From Diadema setosum (Eukaryota; Echinodermata; Echinoidea; Diadematoida; Diadematidae): 64,000 nucleotides of DNA. Every line of letters begins with the position of its first letter. The stretch's first letter is position 1. The stretch spans positions 1,794,755 to 1,858,754 of the forward strand of contig CM067069.1 in assembly GCA_033980235.1 (NCBI GenBank), read 5' to 3'. The translations under genes and the position numbers were made by a program. Under the pieces are notes generated by a model that was not told where the DNA came from, made no database searches, and saw only the letters and a list, made by a program, of their open reading frames with translations. Positions 63,065-64,000 of this stretch are shown one piece after another.

Positions 63065-64000
63065 CACAGGGCAGGATAGTTGGGAGGTGCCCTCTACCTC
63101 CTGCCCCACCCCCATTCTGGATACTGCCCCTCCGCCTGCCCTCCCCCTGTCCCTCCTCACCGCATCTGCTGCATAACAAGGAGAAAAACACAAGATGCCA
63201 AAAGATGTCAAGATATTCTGTTTGGGCCATGTGCAATTTGGGTATTCCAACAAAAGTAGATAGATATTCAATGATCTGTGGAATTTCCCTCTTGGGATTA
63301 CTATTATTGAATTTCCTTTTGGCTTGCTCATCAACTTTGAAAGCATGGAAAGAAACGTTTCCAAGAGTTACCTTTTTAATTAATCTGCAAATATGATTTA
63401 AAGTTTTAGATTAAACAAGCACATGAGAAATTTCTTTTTGCCATGCATTTTCAGATTCTCATTTTATTTATTTCAGTTTATGTATATCTATATTCATAGA
63501 AAGTGTTTGCTATATATTAACCAACACTTAATCTTGCAGGGGTATATATTGGTGTATGAGCATTTACTGGTTCTGTTGTATTGGTGGGAGCACAGGTGCA
63601 ATTAATCCTATCGAAGTTAGTTCGGAAATTAGGAGCAAAAATTTTTATTTCAGTTGTTTTATGGCACAATGTTTATTACATAACTATGGATCAAGCATTA
63701 TTATATGCTGCTATGCATGTTTATTTTTATTTACACATTATATGTGTTACTGAGATTTAGAAAAAGGAAAACTTACCGTATACAAGCATGATTTGTACAA
63801 ATCTTCAGTGAATGAAAACATAAGTATGGCAAGGAGTAGATTTTGTTGAAAATGCCAAATATGATTAAATGATTTTTTTAGAAAACCATGTACACGATAG
63901 TTGATCATACAATATATGGCATTATATTGGCCAGTGATCCATGTCACAAGTTTAACTGTGTAACTGGCTGGATACATTCTTTCTTGGTAGGAAATGCTGC
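63065..64000 (+). other. npdc1: npdc1 3' UTR and/or downstream sequence
   Basis: A GC-rich, CCCTCC-rich first 100 bp is followed by AT-rich sequence. No AATAAA is seen. ATTAAA variants at 63410-63415 and 63864-63869 are possible but weak poly(A) signals. No other gene is recognised to the window end, so the 3' UTR may extend beyond it. Confidence 0.45.

Noticed and set aside
62926..63396. 156-codon plus-strand open frame over exon 9
   Set aside because: It is in a different frame from the conserved [11 protein letters not shown] exon and has no recognisable protein features; a shadow of exon 9 and the GC-rich 3' UTR.
1..64000. CRISPR arrays, operons, phage or integrated viral genes
   Set aside because: The repeats are microsatellites or transposon-like. 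Intron-containing gene structure and composition are eukaryotic, and no viral or prokaryotic coding sequence was recognised.

Overview
This is a eukaryotic genomic window from an animal, most likely a marine invertebrate deuterostome and probably an echinoderm such as a sea urchin. The evidence is AT-rich, repeat-dense DNA with long introns, GT-AG splice sites, tRNA-headed SINEs, many short foldback elements and long microsatellites. The species call is inference. There is no prokaryotic-style gene and no rRNA or functional tRNA gene.

The window is essentially one plus-strand gene. Nine coding exons between 1569 and 63064 join in frame (897 nt, 298 residues plus stop). They encode a single-pass membrane protein that I recognise as an NPDC1 / CAB-1 homologue (neural proliferation, differentiation and control protein 1). 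Exon 1 gives the signal peptide. Exons 2-4 give an acidic, Pro/Gly-rich ectodomain, and exon 5 the transmembrane helix. Exons 6-9 give the conserved cytoplasmic region, with motifs [35 protein letters not shown] and [11 protein letters not shown]. Introns 1 (17.4 kb) and 5 (28.5 kb) dominate the window.

The most interesting item lies in intron 5. At 44552-44745 a GC-rich open frame ends in a strong donor (GTGAGT) whose phase exactly fits exon 6. It sits at the end of a 1.3 kb CpG-richer island and looks like an alternative first exon. The resulting 162- or 185-residue protein would lack signal peptide, ectodomain and transmembrane segment. It would instead join a short repetitive (A-K-E/D-Y) amphipathic helix to the conserved NPDC1 cytoplasmic domain.

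The rest is intronic sequence with mobile-element remains. These include two 344-bp SINE copies, the 3' end of an L2/CR1-like LINE, and at least ten inverted-repeat (MITE/foldback) elements in several families. One family carries TTAACCC ends (four copies) and one carries TACTGTAAAAGT ends (three copies). There are also an interstitial TTAGGG-like tract, a 140-150 bp minisatellite, two direct duplications and numerous microsatellites. Several complex, microsatellite-free intronic stretches may be cis-regulatory, but only by inference.
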